Source: Fibrella rubiginis
Lineage (GTDB): Bacteria > Bacteroidota > Bacteroidia > Cytophagales > Spirosomataceae
Assembly: GCF_017353185.1 (NCBI RefSeq)
Contig: NZ_JAFMYV010000006.1
Coordinates: forward strand, 62,001 to 126,000
DNA length: 64,000 nt
Direction of reading: 5' to 3'
Numbering within the stretch: the stretch's first letter is position 1; each line of letters starts with the position of its first letter. The notes beneath the pieces are model-generated. The model had not been told where the DNA came from. It did no database searches and worked only from the letters and a program-made list of their open reading frames with translations. The translations under genes were made by a program, and so were the position numbers. Below are positions 1 through 7,792 of this stretch, one piece after another.

Positions 1-13
1 CCCGTCCGGATGT

Positions 14-108
14 GTACGAAAAACTGTCCGGTAGCGGACAACATTACTAATCAAAAAAGCCATTTCTAAGTCAGAAATGGCTTTTTTTCGTTTAGGCACG
101 GCTGTTGA
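14..108 (+). promoter_or_regulatory. sigma54-like cassette A (upstream activator site plus -24/-12)
   Basis: The palindromic core TGTCC-N6-GGACA lies at 25-40, with a degenerate third half-site GTACG at 14-18, exactly 11 bp upstream. The -24/-12 element is TAGGCACG-N4-TTGA at 93-108, with GG at 95-96 and 10 bases before GA. The distance from the site end to GG is 55 bp. It would drive the long operon starting at 141. The sigma54 identity is inferred from the GG-N10-GW pattern; the canonical -12 C is replaced by A. Confidence 0.7.
53..88 (+). terminator. Hairpin with T-run inside cassette A
   Basis: A 15-bp perfect stem (53-67 with 73-87) encloses a 5-nt loop and ends in seven T. It looks like a rho-independent terminator for whatever lies upstream, and it sits between the activator site and the -24 box. 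The stem top is TTTCT/AGAAA, as in several sister hairpins. Confidence 0.7.
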
Positions 109-140
109 CCGGGGATAGGGATACCCGAATAGTACATGTT

Positions 141-452
141 ATGAAAGCCCTGTTTACCCTCCTCTGCTGTGCCAACGCCATGCTGGCTACTGCCCAAACC
201 GTTCCGGCAAACGATACCGTCCGATTTGAATGCCCCAACTGTCAGGGCAACATGAAGCTGATGATAAACGGCAAGGGCACCAACATGACCTACGAACAGA
301 AAAGCAGCAGCAACGTCAACACGCTGTTTCCGGTAGCCATGCCCCTCCCCCCCGGCAAGTATTACTACACCTACTGGCAAAACGGGGTGCAACAAATGCA
401 TCTGCCTTTCATCATTAAAGCAGGAGAGAAAAACGTAGTGACTGTCAAATAA
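141..452 (+). CDS. Small exported protein, unknown function
   Basis: A 103-residue protein starting at MKALFTLLCC. The in-frame upstream ATG at 105 is rejected because it lies on the -12 element and would spoil the signal peptide. Residues 1-19 form a signal peptide ending near ATAQ. The mature part has a CPNC pair (about residues 30-33) followed by short beta-prone segments with Gly, Tyr and Trp (PGKYYYTYW), which suggests a small beta-sandwich in the periplasm or on the outer membrane. It is first in the operon behind cassette A, ahead of a permease. I do not recognise the family. An accessory role to the permeases is only inferred from position. Confidence 0.7.
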   Translation: MKALFTLLCCANAMLATAQTVPANDTVRFECPNCQGNMKLMINGKGTNMTYEQKSSSNVNTLFPVAMPLPPGKYYYTYWQNGVQQMHLPFIIKAGEKNVVTVK

Positions 453-455
453 TCG

Positions 456-506
456 TATCACGGACTTCAGTCCGTAGCCTTTTCATACGGACTGAAGTCC
501 GTGATA
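456..506. repeat. Perfect 21-bp inverted repeat (REP-like palindrome)
   Basis: The arms 456-476 and 486-506 are perfect reverse complements with a 9-nt loop. Each arm contains the nested palindrome CGGACTTCAGTCCG. The element fills the whole gap between the small exported protein and the first permease, ending 3 nt before its ATG. There is no T-run, so it is not a typical terminator. It resembles the REP/RAYT-type palindromes dispersed in bacterial genomes; I see only this copy here. Confidence 0.7.
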
Positions 507-509
507 CCC

Positions 510-2936
510 ATGCTTCAATCATACCTAAAAATCGCCCTCCGTACGCTCTGGAAGCACCGCACCCACACGCTCATCAACGTGGTGGGGCTGGCCGTGGCGT
601 CGGCGGCCTGTCTGCTGCTGTTTCTGACGGCCTCCTTCCACCTCTCGTTCGACCGCTTTCATACCAAAGCGGGCCGCATCTTTCAGCCCTATTTCCTGGC
701 CACCGACCGCGACGGTTCCGAGAAGCAGAACGGCAGTATGCCCCACCCCCTGCTACCCGCCCTGAAAGCCGAGTTTCCTGAAGTAGAAGGTGTTACGCGC
801 ATCCGATGGAGCAGCGGCGGGGTGCGCTACGGCGACAAAACCTTCAGCAAGATGGTGCGCAGCTGCGACCCGGATTTCCTGACCATGTTCACGTTTCCGA
901 TGGTGAAAGGCGAGGCCAAAACGGCCCTGAACGACCTGGGTAATGTGGTCATCAGCCAGAACATGGCGAAAGACGTTTTCGGCAAGGAAGACCCTATGGG
1001 TAAAACCCTGCTGCTGAACCAGAGCGGCAGCTGGAAAAATTTTGTGGTCACGGGCATCCTCTCCGACTTTCCCGACAATTCGACTGAGCAGTACGATGCG
1101 TTTATCCGCACCGAAAACGCAGCTGAGTACCAGACCTACAAAGCCGACTGGAGCCACAGTGACAGCGGCATGTATATCATGCTTGCCCAATCGGCTGACC
1201 GTCAAGCTTTTGAAAAAAAGCTGGAAGCCTTTATGCAGAAATACATGGGGCCATCCATGAAAGAACGACAGACCAACGGCTACGCCAAAAACAGCCGTGG
1301 TCAGCAAATCAGCCTGCTGCTGGAACCCCTCACCGACGTGCATTTCAACACTGATCTTGGAGGCGGTGGGCAGGGCATCAGCAAGACCTACGTCTACGCC
1401 CTGCTGCTGATCGGGCTGTTTATTCTGGCCATTGCCTGCATCAACTTCATCAACCTCACCATTGCGCAGTCGGTGACGCGGTCGCGGGAGGTGGGCGTAC
1501 GAAAGTCGCTGGGGGCCGGACAGGGGCAGTTGATGGGGCAGGTTTGGGGCGAAACCGGACTGCTGTGCCTGGTGTCGCTGGTGCTGGGGCTGGTTCTTGC
1601 CTACGGACTCATGCCTGAATTTAACAAGTTGCTGCGGACGCATCTGTCGCTGGCGAGTTTTCTCACGCCCACGGCTCTGCTGGCTATTGGCGGGGGCTTG
1701 CTGGTGGTCACGCTGGTGGTGGGCGGCTACCCATCATGGGTGGTGGCACGGTTCAACGCCGTGGAGGTACTGAAAGGAAAATTGCAGCTTAACAGGCCCG
1801 GCCTGCTGCGCAATGCACTGATTGTGACGCAGTTTACCATTGCCTGTCTGCTCACGGCCTGTACGCTGGTAATGGTGCAACAGTTAGGTTACTTACACAA
1901 AAAACCGCTTGGGCTGAATCAGGATCAGGTCATCAGCATTCCTATTGGCAGCGACCTCGACAGCCAAACCGCCCTGCGCCAACTCCGCAACCAACTGGCC
2001 GGCAAACCCGGCGTGGTGTCGGTATCGGGCACGGGCGTAAACATCGGCAATGGGCTTGATGGCAACAACTCGCGCTATATGTATGGGTTCATGTATAACA
2101 AGCGCGAACTGCTCTGCGACTGGCTCCGCGTGGATTTCGACTACCTCAAGACCATGCAGATCAAGCTGTTGGCGGGGCGCGATTTCAACCCCGCTTTCTC
2201 CACCGACTCGTCAATGGCGGTGCTAGTGTCGCAGCGGTTTGCCAAACAAATGGGTGATGCCAACCCTATTGGCAAGTTCATTCAGCCCGATTCGGCCAAG
2301 GGTAAGTTTCAGGTGGTAGGCGTTGTGGCCGATTTCAACCTGTATTCGCTGCACCGCAAGGCCGAGCCGCTGGTATTGCACCTCGACAAAAACATGGCAC
2401 TGGGCTACCTGCTGGTGCGGGTGGCTCCCCAAAATCTGACAGAAGCCATGGAAACGGTGAAAGCAGCCTGGAAAACCATTGCGCCCAAGCAGGAATTCAA
2501 CGGCTCGTTTGTGAGCGAAAACACCGAACGCTGGTACCGAAAAGAGCAGCGGCTGTCGACCATTTTCACCACGGCGGCGGGTATTGCCATCCTGCTGTCC
2601 TGCATGGGGCTGTTTGCCGTGGCGCTCATCAGCATCGAGCAGCGCACCAAGGAGATCGGCGTTCGGAAAGTGCTGGGGGCCAGTGTCGGTAGCCTGGTGG
2701 CGCTGCTCAGCAAAGACTTTTTGCGGCTGGTGGGCGTGGCCATTGTGCTGGCAACACCGCTGGCCTGGTGGGCCATGCGCAACTGGCTCGGTGACTTCGC
2801 CTACAAGATCAGCATGCCGTGGTGGGTATTCGCCCTCACCGGTGGACTGGCCGTTGTCATTGCCTTCGTCACCATCGCTTTCCAGAGCGTGCGGGCAGCG
2901 TTGATGAACCCCGTGAAGTCGTTAAGGAGTGAATAA
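510..2936 (+). CDS. Orphan double-FtsX ABC permease 1
   Basis: An 808-residue inner-membrane permease of the MacB/FtsX family. Each half has one TM, a large periplasmic MacB-type core domain and three TMs: TM1 about 19-41, TM2-TM5 about 295-450, second core about 455-680, TM6-TM8 about 685-795. The cytoplasmic coupling motifs are SREVGVRKSLGAG (about 325) and TKEIGVRKVLGAS (about 711). Family members use an ABC ATPase to drive periplasmic conformational work or export; none is encoded nearby. The start is set at MLQSYLKIAL; an in-frame GTG at 501 lies within the palindrome and is rejected. Its nearest relative here is the permease at 29326 (shared LFLTA.LHL stretch in TM1, VTQFT.ACLL in TM5). 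Substrate unknown. Confidence 0.9.
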   Translation: MLQSYLKIALRTLWKHRTHTLINVVGLAVASAACLLLFLTASFHLSFDRFHTKAGRIFQPYFLATDRDGSEKQNGSMPHPLLPALKAEFPEVEGVTRIRWSSGGVRYGDKTFSKMVRSCDPDFLTMFTFPMVKGEAKTALNDLGNVVISQNMAKDVFGKEDPMGKTLLLNQSGSWKNFVVTGILSDFPDNSTEQYDAFIRTENAAEYQTYKADWSHSDSGMYIMLAQSADRQAFEKKLEAFMQKYMGPSMKERQTNGYAKNSRGQQISLLLEPLTDVHFNTDLGGGGQGISKTYVYALLLIGLFILAIACINFINLTIAQSVTRSREVGVRKSLGAGQGQLMGQVWGETGLLCLVSLVLGLVLAYGLMPEFNKLLRTHLSLASFLTPTALLAIGGGLLVVTLVVGGYPSWVVARFNAVEVLKGKLQLNRPGLLRNALIVTQFTIACLLTACTLVMVQQLGYLHKKPLGLNQDQVISIPIGSDLDSQTALRQLRNQLAGKPGVVSVSGTGVNIGNGLDGNNSRYMYGFMYNKRELLCDWLRVDFDYLKTMQIKLLAGRDFNPAFSTDSSMAVLVSQRFAKQMGDANPIGKFIQPDSAKGKFQVVGVVADFNLYSLHRKAEPLVLHLDKNMALGYLLVRVAPQNLTEAMETVKAAWKTIAPKQEFNGSFVSENTERWYRKEQRLSTIFTTAAGIAILLSCMGLFAVALISIEQRTKEIGVRKVLGASVGSLVALLSKDFLRLVGVAIVLATPLAWWAMRNWLGDFAYKISMPWWVFALTGGLAVVIAFVTIAFQSVRAALMNPVKSLRSE

Positions 2937-2948
2937 ATAACCAACGTT

Positions 2949-5363
2949 ATGCTACGTAACTATGTTAAAATCGCCTGGCGGAACCTGGTCAGCCACAAGG
3001 GCTACTCGGCCATCAACATTGGCGGGCTGGCCGTCGGGATGGCTGTAGCGATGCTGAATGGGCTGTGGATCTGGGATGAGCTCTCTTTCAACAGCTACCA
3101 TGCTCATTATGACCGCATTGCCCAGGTAGTTAAAAGGCAGGTGCACGAGGGGCAGGTCGGCGTGGGGCAGACGATGGTGTACCCGCTGGGCACCGAACTG
3201 CGAACCAAGTATGCCGGTAGTTTCAGGCACCTGGTCCGGGCCACTTTCGTGCAGGACAGGATTCTGTCGGTGGGCGACACTAAACTATCCGTCAGCGGGC
3301 AGGCAATGGACCCTGAAGCCCCCCAGATGCTCAGCCTGAAGATGCTTTACGGCAACCAGAATGGCCTGACCAACCCCAACGCAATTCTGCTCTCGGCTCA
3401 AACGGCGCGGTCATTCTTCGGCGACGCGAATCCGATAGGCCGTGTCATCACACTCAATAACCAGACGCCCTTAACGGTAGGGGGCGTCTACGAAGACCTG
3501 CCGCTGAATACCGAGTTTCAGCGTACTAAATTCCTGACCTCCTGGGCATTCTACCTGCAGGAGAATCCCTGGATCGGGCAGCGGGCCACCGACGACTGGC
3601 GGAATCATTTCATTAAAATCTACGCCGAGATTCCGGCGGGATCGACGTTCGAGCAGGTGTCCGAACGGATAAAGAACGCTGAACTCACCAACATTGCCCA
3701 CCTCCCGGAGGAGGCGTCGCGCAAGCCAGAGATCGAGCTTTACCCCATGAGCCGGTGGCACCTGTATCCATATGAACGGGGTCAACTCAACGAAGCCCCG
3801 CTGCGGATGGTCTGGCTGGTTGGTATCATTGGCGCCTTCGTGTTGCTGCTGGCCTGCATCAACTTCATGAACCTCAGCACCGCCCGCTCTGCAAAGCGAG
3901 CCAAGGAAGTGGGTATTCGTAAAGCAGTTGGTTCGGTGCGCGGGCAACTGATTAGCCAGTTTTTCAGTGAGTCGTTTCTGGTGGTCGCGCTGGCACTGGT
4001 GCTGGCCCTGATGCTGGTTACTGTCTCGCTGAACTGGTTTAACCAACTGGCGGGAAAACAATTGACTATGCCCTGGAGCATGGGCTGGTTCTGGGCCATC
4101 TGCGCCGTTTTTGTTTTCGTGACTGGTTTGCTGGCGGGCAGCTACCCGGCGCTGTACTTATCGTCATTCCGGCCAATAAACGTACTGAAGGGCACCTTTC
4201 GGGTCGGGCATTTAACCACGCTTCCCCGTAAAGTACTGGTGGTTGTTCAGTTCACGGTCTCGGTGGTCCTGATCATCAGCACGATCATCGTGTATCGGCA
4301 AATCCAGTTCGCCAAGCAACGTCCGGTTGGCTACACGCGCGAGGGGCTGCTGACCATGCCCATGAAATCCGATGAGTTCCGGAGCAAATACGACGTCCTG
4401 CGAACCGAACTGAAAAATACGGGCGCGGTAGTCGAGATGTCGCAGTCGATGGGGCCGGTTACGGAAGTGTATTCGTCCAACAACCTGGAGTGGCGGGGCA
4501 AAAACCCCAACGACAACGAGAGCTTTGGCACCCTGGCGGTCACCTACGAACACGGCAAAACCGTCGGCTGGCAGTTTGTGGCCGGTCGTGATTTCTCCCG
4601 CCAGTACGCCAGCGACTCGCTGGGCCTGGTCATCAACGAGGCCGCCGCCCGGTACATGGGCCTCGCCAACCCGGTGGGTGAACTGGTCACCTGGAACTGG
4701 TGGCAGAACGACAAACCCCCGCTGCATTACCGCATCCTGGGCGTCATCAACGACATGGTAATGGAATCGCCGTATGGGTCGATTGCCCCAACGGTCTTCT
4801 TCATCAAAGGACACAACGGTTCCGTAAGCTGGGTCAACATCAGGCTCAATCCGGCGGTAGCCACAAGCGACGCGCTACCCAGGATCGAAGCCGTCTTTAA
4901 AAGGCTCATTCCCTCCGTTCCGTTCGAGTACACGTTTGTCGATCAGGATTACGCCGCCAAGTTTGCCGCCGAAGAGCGCATTGGCACTTTGGCTGGCTTC
5001 TTTGCTTCGCTGGCGATTCTGATCTCCTGCCTTGGTCTGTTTGGGCTGGCCTCGTTCACGGCGGAGCAACGGACCAAAGAGATCGGTATCCGTAAGGTGT
5101 TGGGTGCCTCCGTAGCCAACCTGTGGCAGATGCTCTCGAAAGACTTTGTCGTGCTGGTTGTCGTCGCCTGCCTGATCGCTATTCCTTTCACGTATTACTT
5201 CATGAACGGCTGGCTGCAACAGTACACGTACCGCGCGGACCTGTCGTGGTGGATTTTCGTGGTGGCTGTGGTAGGGGCATTGGCTATTACGCTGCTGACG
5301 GTGAGTTTCCAGGCCATAAAAGCCGCCCTGATGAACCCCGTGAAGAGTTTGCGGAGTGAGTAA
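2949..5363 (+). CDS. Orphan double-FtsX ABC permease 2
   Basis: An 804-residue permease, 12 nt after the previous gene, so clearly in the same operon. TM1 is about 20-44 (GGLAVGMAVAML), TM2 287-312, TM3 337-360, TM4 373-400, TM5 424-450, TM6 680-703, TM7 732-752, TM8 765-787. Coupling motifs are KRAKEVGIRKAVGS (about 316) and TKEIGIRKVLGAS (about 708). It belongs to the GGLAVGMAVAML subgroup with the permeases at 5375, 13355, 43789 and 53991, which share a VVQFTVSV.LIIGT.IV.RQIQ stretch around TM5 and a FFSESFLVV stretch in TM3. The tail is MNPVKSLRSE. No ATPase partner is visible. Confidence 0.9.
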   Translation: MLRNYVKIAWRNLVSHKGYSAINIGGLAVGMAVAMLNGLWIWDELSFNSYHAHYDRIAQVVKRQVHEGQVGVGQTMVYPLGTELRTKYAGSFRHLVRATFVQDRILSVGDTKLSVSGQAMDPEAPQMLSLKMLYGNQNGLTNPNAILLSAQTARSFFGDANPIGRVITLNNQTPLTVGGVYEDLPLNTEFQRTKFLTSWAFYLQENPWIGQRATDDWRNHFIKIYAEIPAGSTFEQVSERIKNAELTNIAHLPEEASRKPEIELYPMSRWHLYPYERGQLNEAPLRMVWLVGIIGAFVLLLACINFMNLSTARSAKRAKEVGIRKAVGSVRGQLISQFFSESFLVVALALVLALMLVTVSLNWFNQLAGKQLTMPWSMGWFWAICAVFVFVTGLLAGSYPALYLSSFRPINVLKGTFRVGHLTTLPRKVLVVVQFTVSVVLIISTIIVYRQIQFAKQRPVGYTREGLLTMPMKSDEFRSKYDVLRTELKNTGAVVEMSQSMGPVTEVYSSNNLEWRGKNPNDNESFGTLAVTYEHGKTVGWQFVAGRDFSRQYASDSLGLVINEAAARYMGLANPVGELVTWNWWQNDKPPLHYRILGVINDMVMESPYGSIAPTVFFIKGHNGSVSWVNIRLNPAVATSDALPRIEAVFKRLIPSVPFEYTFVDQDYAAKFAAEERIGTLAGFFASLAILISCLGLFGLASFTAEQRTKEIGIRKVLGASVANLWQMLSKDFVVLVVVACLIAIPFTYYFMNGWLQQYTYRADLSWWIFVVAVVGALAITLLTVSFQAIKAALMNPVKSLRSE

Positions 5364-5374
5364 ATAATAAAACT

Positions 5375-7780
5375 ATGCTACGGAACTTCGTCAAAATTGC
5401 CCTACGGGGACTAGCCAAACAGAAAGGGCACACGCTCATCAATGTAGTGGGCTTGGCACTGGGCATGGCGGTATCAACGCTGATTGTTCTGTGGATTAAT
5501 GATGAGTTGTTGGTGAATACGTACCACCGGCAGTACAAACGCATTGCGCAGGTGATGCGCAACCGGACCGTCAACGGCGAAACTGACACAAAACAGAACA
5601 TGCCAATTCCGCTGGCAACGAGCTTGCAAAAAGACTACGGCGACAATTTCAGCCATGTCGTACTAGCGTGGTGGACCACTGGACATACACTAACCGTCAA
5701 CAAGCAGGCATTCAGCAAAAGCGGGAAGTTCATGACGCCGGGTGCTCCACACATGCTGTCGTTGACAATGCTAAGAGGAAGCCGCGACGGCCTCAACGAG
5801 CCTGCCTCCATTCTTCTGTCAGCGTCAGTCGCCAACGCCTTATTCGGCGATGCAGACCCGTTGCACAAGACCCTGACTATAGACAACACCATGACGGTGA
5901 ACGTGACAGGGGTGTACGAAGACATTCCCGCCGGCAACACCCTGGCCGACGTACAATTCATTGCCCCCTGGAGCCTATACGCCGCCTCGACACCCTGGGT
6001 GAATGACTCAAAGGATGACTGGACGCAAACATCGTTTGAGATTTTTGTCGAGCTGGCTCCGCAGGTTAGCCCCGAAGTGGCATCGGCCAAAATCAGGCAC
6101 CTACTAGCCAAGAGCGGTCATACTGACCCGGCCCAGAAAGCCGAGCTGTTTCTGCATCCCATGTCCCGTTGGCATTTGCATTCTGATTGGCAGAACGGGG
6201 TAAACACAGGTGGCCGCATTCAGTTTGTGTGGCTGTTCGGCCTCATCGGCGGGTTTGTGCTGCTGCTGGCTTGCATTAACTTCATGAACCTCAGCACCGC
6301 TCGGTCCATTAACCGGGCGAAGGAAGTTGGCATTCGAAAAGCGGTTGGCTCCGGTCGGTTCGAGTTGATGGCTCAGTTTCTGGGCGAATCCTTGCTCGTT
6401 GTCTTGCTGGCCTATGCCGCCGCCCTGTTGATCGTCATGCTGGCTATTCCGCTGCTGAACCGAGTGGCCGATAAGCACCTATTCGTTCCCTGGGCATCGC
6501 CTCTATTCTGGATTATCGGCATGGGGGTTGTATTGGTCACGGCCCTGTTGGCCGGTGGCTACCCAGCTTTTCATCTGTCGGCCTTTCGGCCCATCGCTGC
6601 CCTTAAAGGTGGGGGCTCGCTTCCGCTCGGGTCGGCAACGAGCCTGGCTACAGTACGCCGGGCGTTGGTCGTCATGCAGTTTACGGTATCAATCACGCTG
6701 ATTATCGGTACGTTGGTGGTGTACCGGCAAATTCAATTCGCCAGAGACCGACCAATCGGCTACAGCCGCGATGGCTTACTCTCTTTGCTGTTGAACGTAC
6801 CTGACTATGCACTCCATCGCGAGACTGTCCGAACGGAATTACTAAAAACGGGAGCGGTGCTCGACGTTGGTGAGTCAGCGAGTCCACTGACTGAACTCCG
6901 CTCAACCAACGGCGGCTTCGATTGGCCGGGGAAAGAGCCAAGTCTCCAGACCAATTTTGGTACGGTCAGTATTACCCACGAGTTTGGCAAAACGGTTGGC
7001 TGGCAATTTAAGCAAGGCCGCGATTTCTCTCGGCAGTTGGCTTCTGATTCATTGGGCATCGTCCTGAACGAATCAGCGGCCAATTTCATCGGCCTACAGA
7101 ATCCGATTGGGCAAACACTAACCTGGCAGGGAAATACCTTCAACGTCCGTTTTCACATCATCGGGGTAATCCGCGATATGGTCATGGACTCGCCCTACGA
7201 ACCAGCGAAGCCTTCGGTTTTCTTTATATCCCAACAGCCCGGCAAATTTTTAACCATGCGACTCAACCCGCAACGACCCGCCGAGGCATCTATAGAGTCG
7301 ATCCGGGCGGTGCTAAAAGAACACCTGCCCGAAGCTCCGTTCAACTACACGTATGTTGATGAGGAGTACGGCGCAAAGTTTCGGAGTGAAGAGCGGATTG
7401 GGCAGTTGGCTGGCCTCTTTGCCGGGCTGGCTATCGTCATCTCCTGCCTCGGTCTGTTTGGGCTGGCGTCCTTTATGGCCGAGCAACGGACCAAAGAAAT
7501 TGGCGTTCGCAAGGTGTTGGGCGCGAGCGTCGCCAGCATTGTTGGTTTGCTGTCCAAAGATTTCCTGAAGCTGGTCTTCGTCGCTATCGCCATTGCCACA
7601 TTCGTCGCCTATGGGTTGATGAGTCATTGGCTTTCGACGTATACGTACCGCACCGACGTATCGTGGTGGCTCTTCGCCATCGCCGGAGCCGGGGCCACTG
7701 GCATTGCCCTCCTGACAATTACCTACCAAAGCATCAAGGCCGCAACGGTGAACCCCGTGAAGAGTTTGCGAAGCGAATAA
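5375..7780 (+). CDS. Orphan double-FtsX ABC permease 3
   Basis: An 801-residue permease in the same operon (11-nt gap). It is of the same subgroup as the permease just upstream, with LALGMAVSTLIVLWI in TM1, NRAKEVGIRKAVGS at about 313 and TKEIGVRKVLGAS at about 705. The periplasmic domains differ from its neighbour mainly in the first core (about 45-280) while the last 150 residues are very similar, so this looks like an old tandem duplication with divergence of the periplasmic part. The tail is TVNPVKSLRSE. The spacer after its stop (ACAACCAACGGT) recurs word for word after the next gene. The protein would sit in the inner membrane; substrate unknown. Confidence 0.9.
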   Translation: MLRNFVKIALRGLAKQKGHTLINVVGLALGMAVSTLIVLWINDELLVNTYHRQYKRIAQVMRNRTVNGETDTKQNMPIPLATSLQKDYGDNFSHVVLAWWTTGHTLTVNKQAFSKSGKFMTPGAPHMLSLTMLRGSRDGLNEPASILLSASVANALFGDADPLHKTLTIDNTMTVNVTGVYEDIPAGNTLADVQFIAPWSLYAASTPWVNDSKDDWTQTSFEIFVELAPQVSPEVASAKIRHLLAKSGHTDPAQKAELFLHPMSRWHLHSDWQNGVNTGGRIQFVWLFGLIGGFVLLLACINFMNLSTARSINRAKEVGIRKAVGSGRFELMAQFLGESLLVVLLAYAAALLIVMLAIPLLNRVADKHLFVPWASPLFWIIGMGVVLVTALLAGGYPAFHLSAFRPIAALKGGGSLPLGSATSLATVRRALVVMQFTVSITLIIGTLVVYRQIQFARDRPIGYSRDGLLSLLLNVPDYALHRETVRTELLKTGAVLDVGESASPLTELRSTNGGFDWPGKEPSLQTNFGTVSITHEFGKTVGWQFKQGRDFSRQLASDSLGIVLNESAANFIGLQNPIGQTLTWQGNTFNVRFHIIGVIRDMVMDSPYEPAKPSVFFISQQPGKFLTMRLNPQRPAEASIESIRAVLKEHLPEAPFNYTYVDEEYGAKFRSEERIGQLAGLFAGLAIVISCLGLFGLASFMAEQRTKEIGVRKVLGASVASIVGLLSKDFLKLVFVAIAIATFVAYGLMSHWLSTYTYRTDVSWWLFAIAGAGATGIALLTITYQSIKAATVNPVKSLRSE

Positions 7781-7792
7781 ACAACCAACGGT

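Noticed and set aside
501..509. GTG start giving permease 1 three extra residues
   Set aside because: Lies in the right arm of the inverted repeat and departs from the ML.[NS]Y.KIA start shared by all copies.
753..1643. Long minus-strand frame (296 codons) opposite permease 1, and many like it opposite other permeases
   Set aside because: Shadow frames due to GC-biased third positions; low-complexity His/Gln/Arg-rich translations with no domain pattern.
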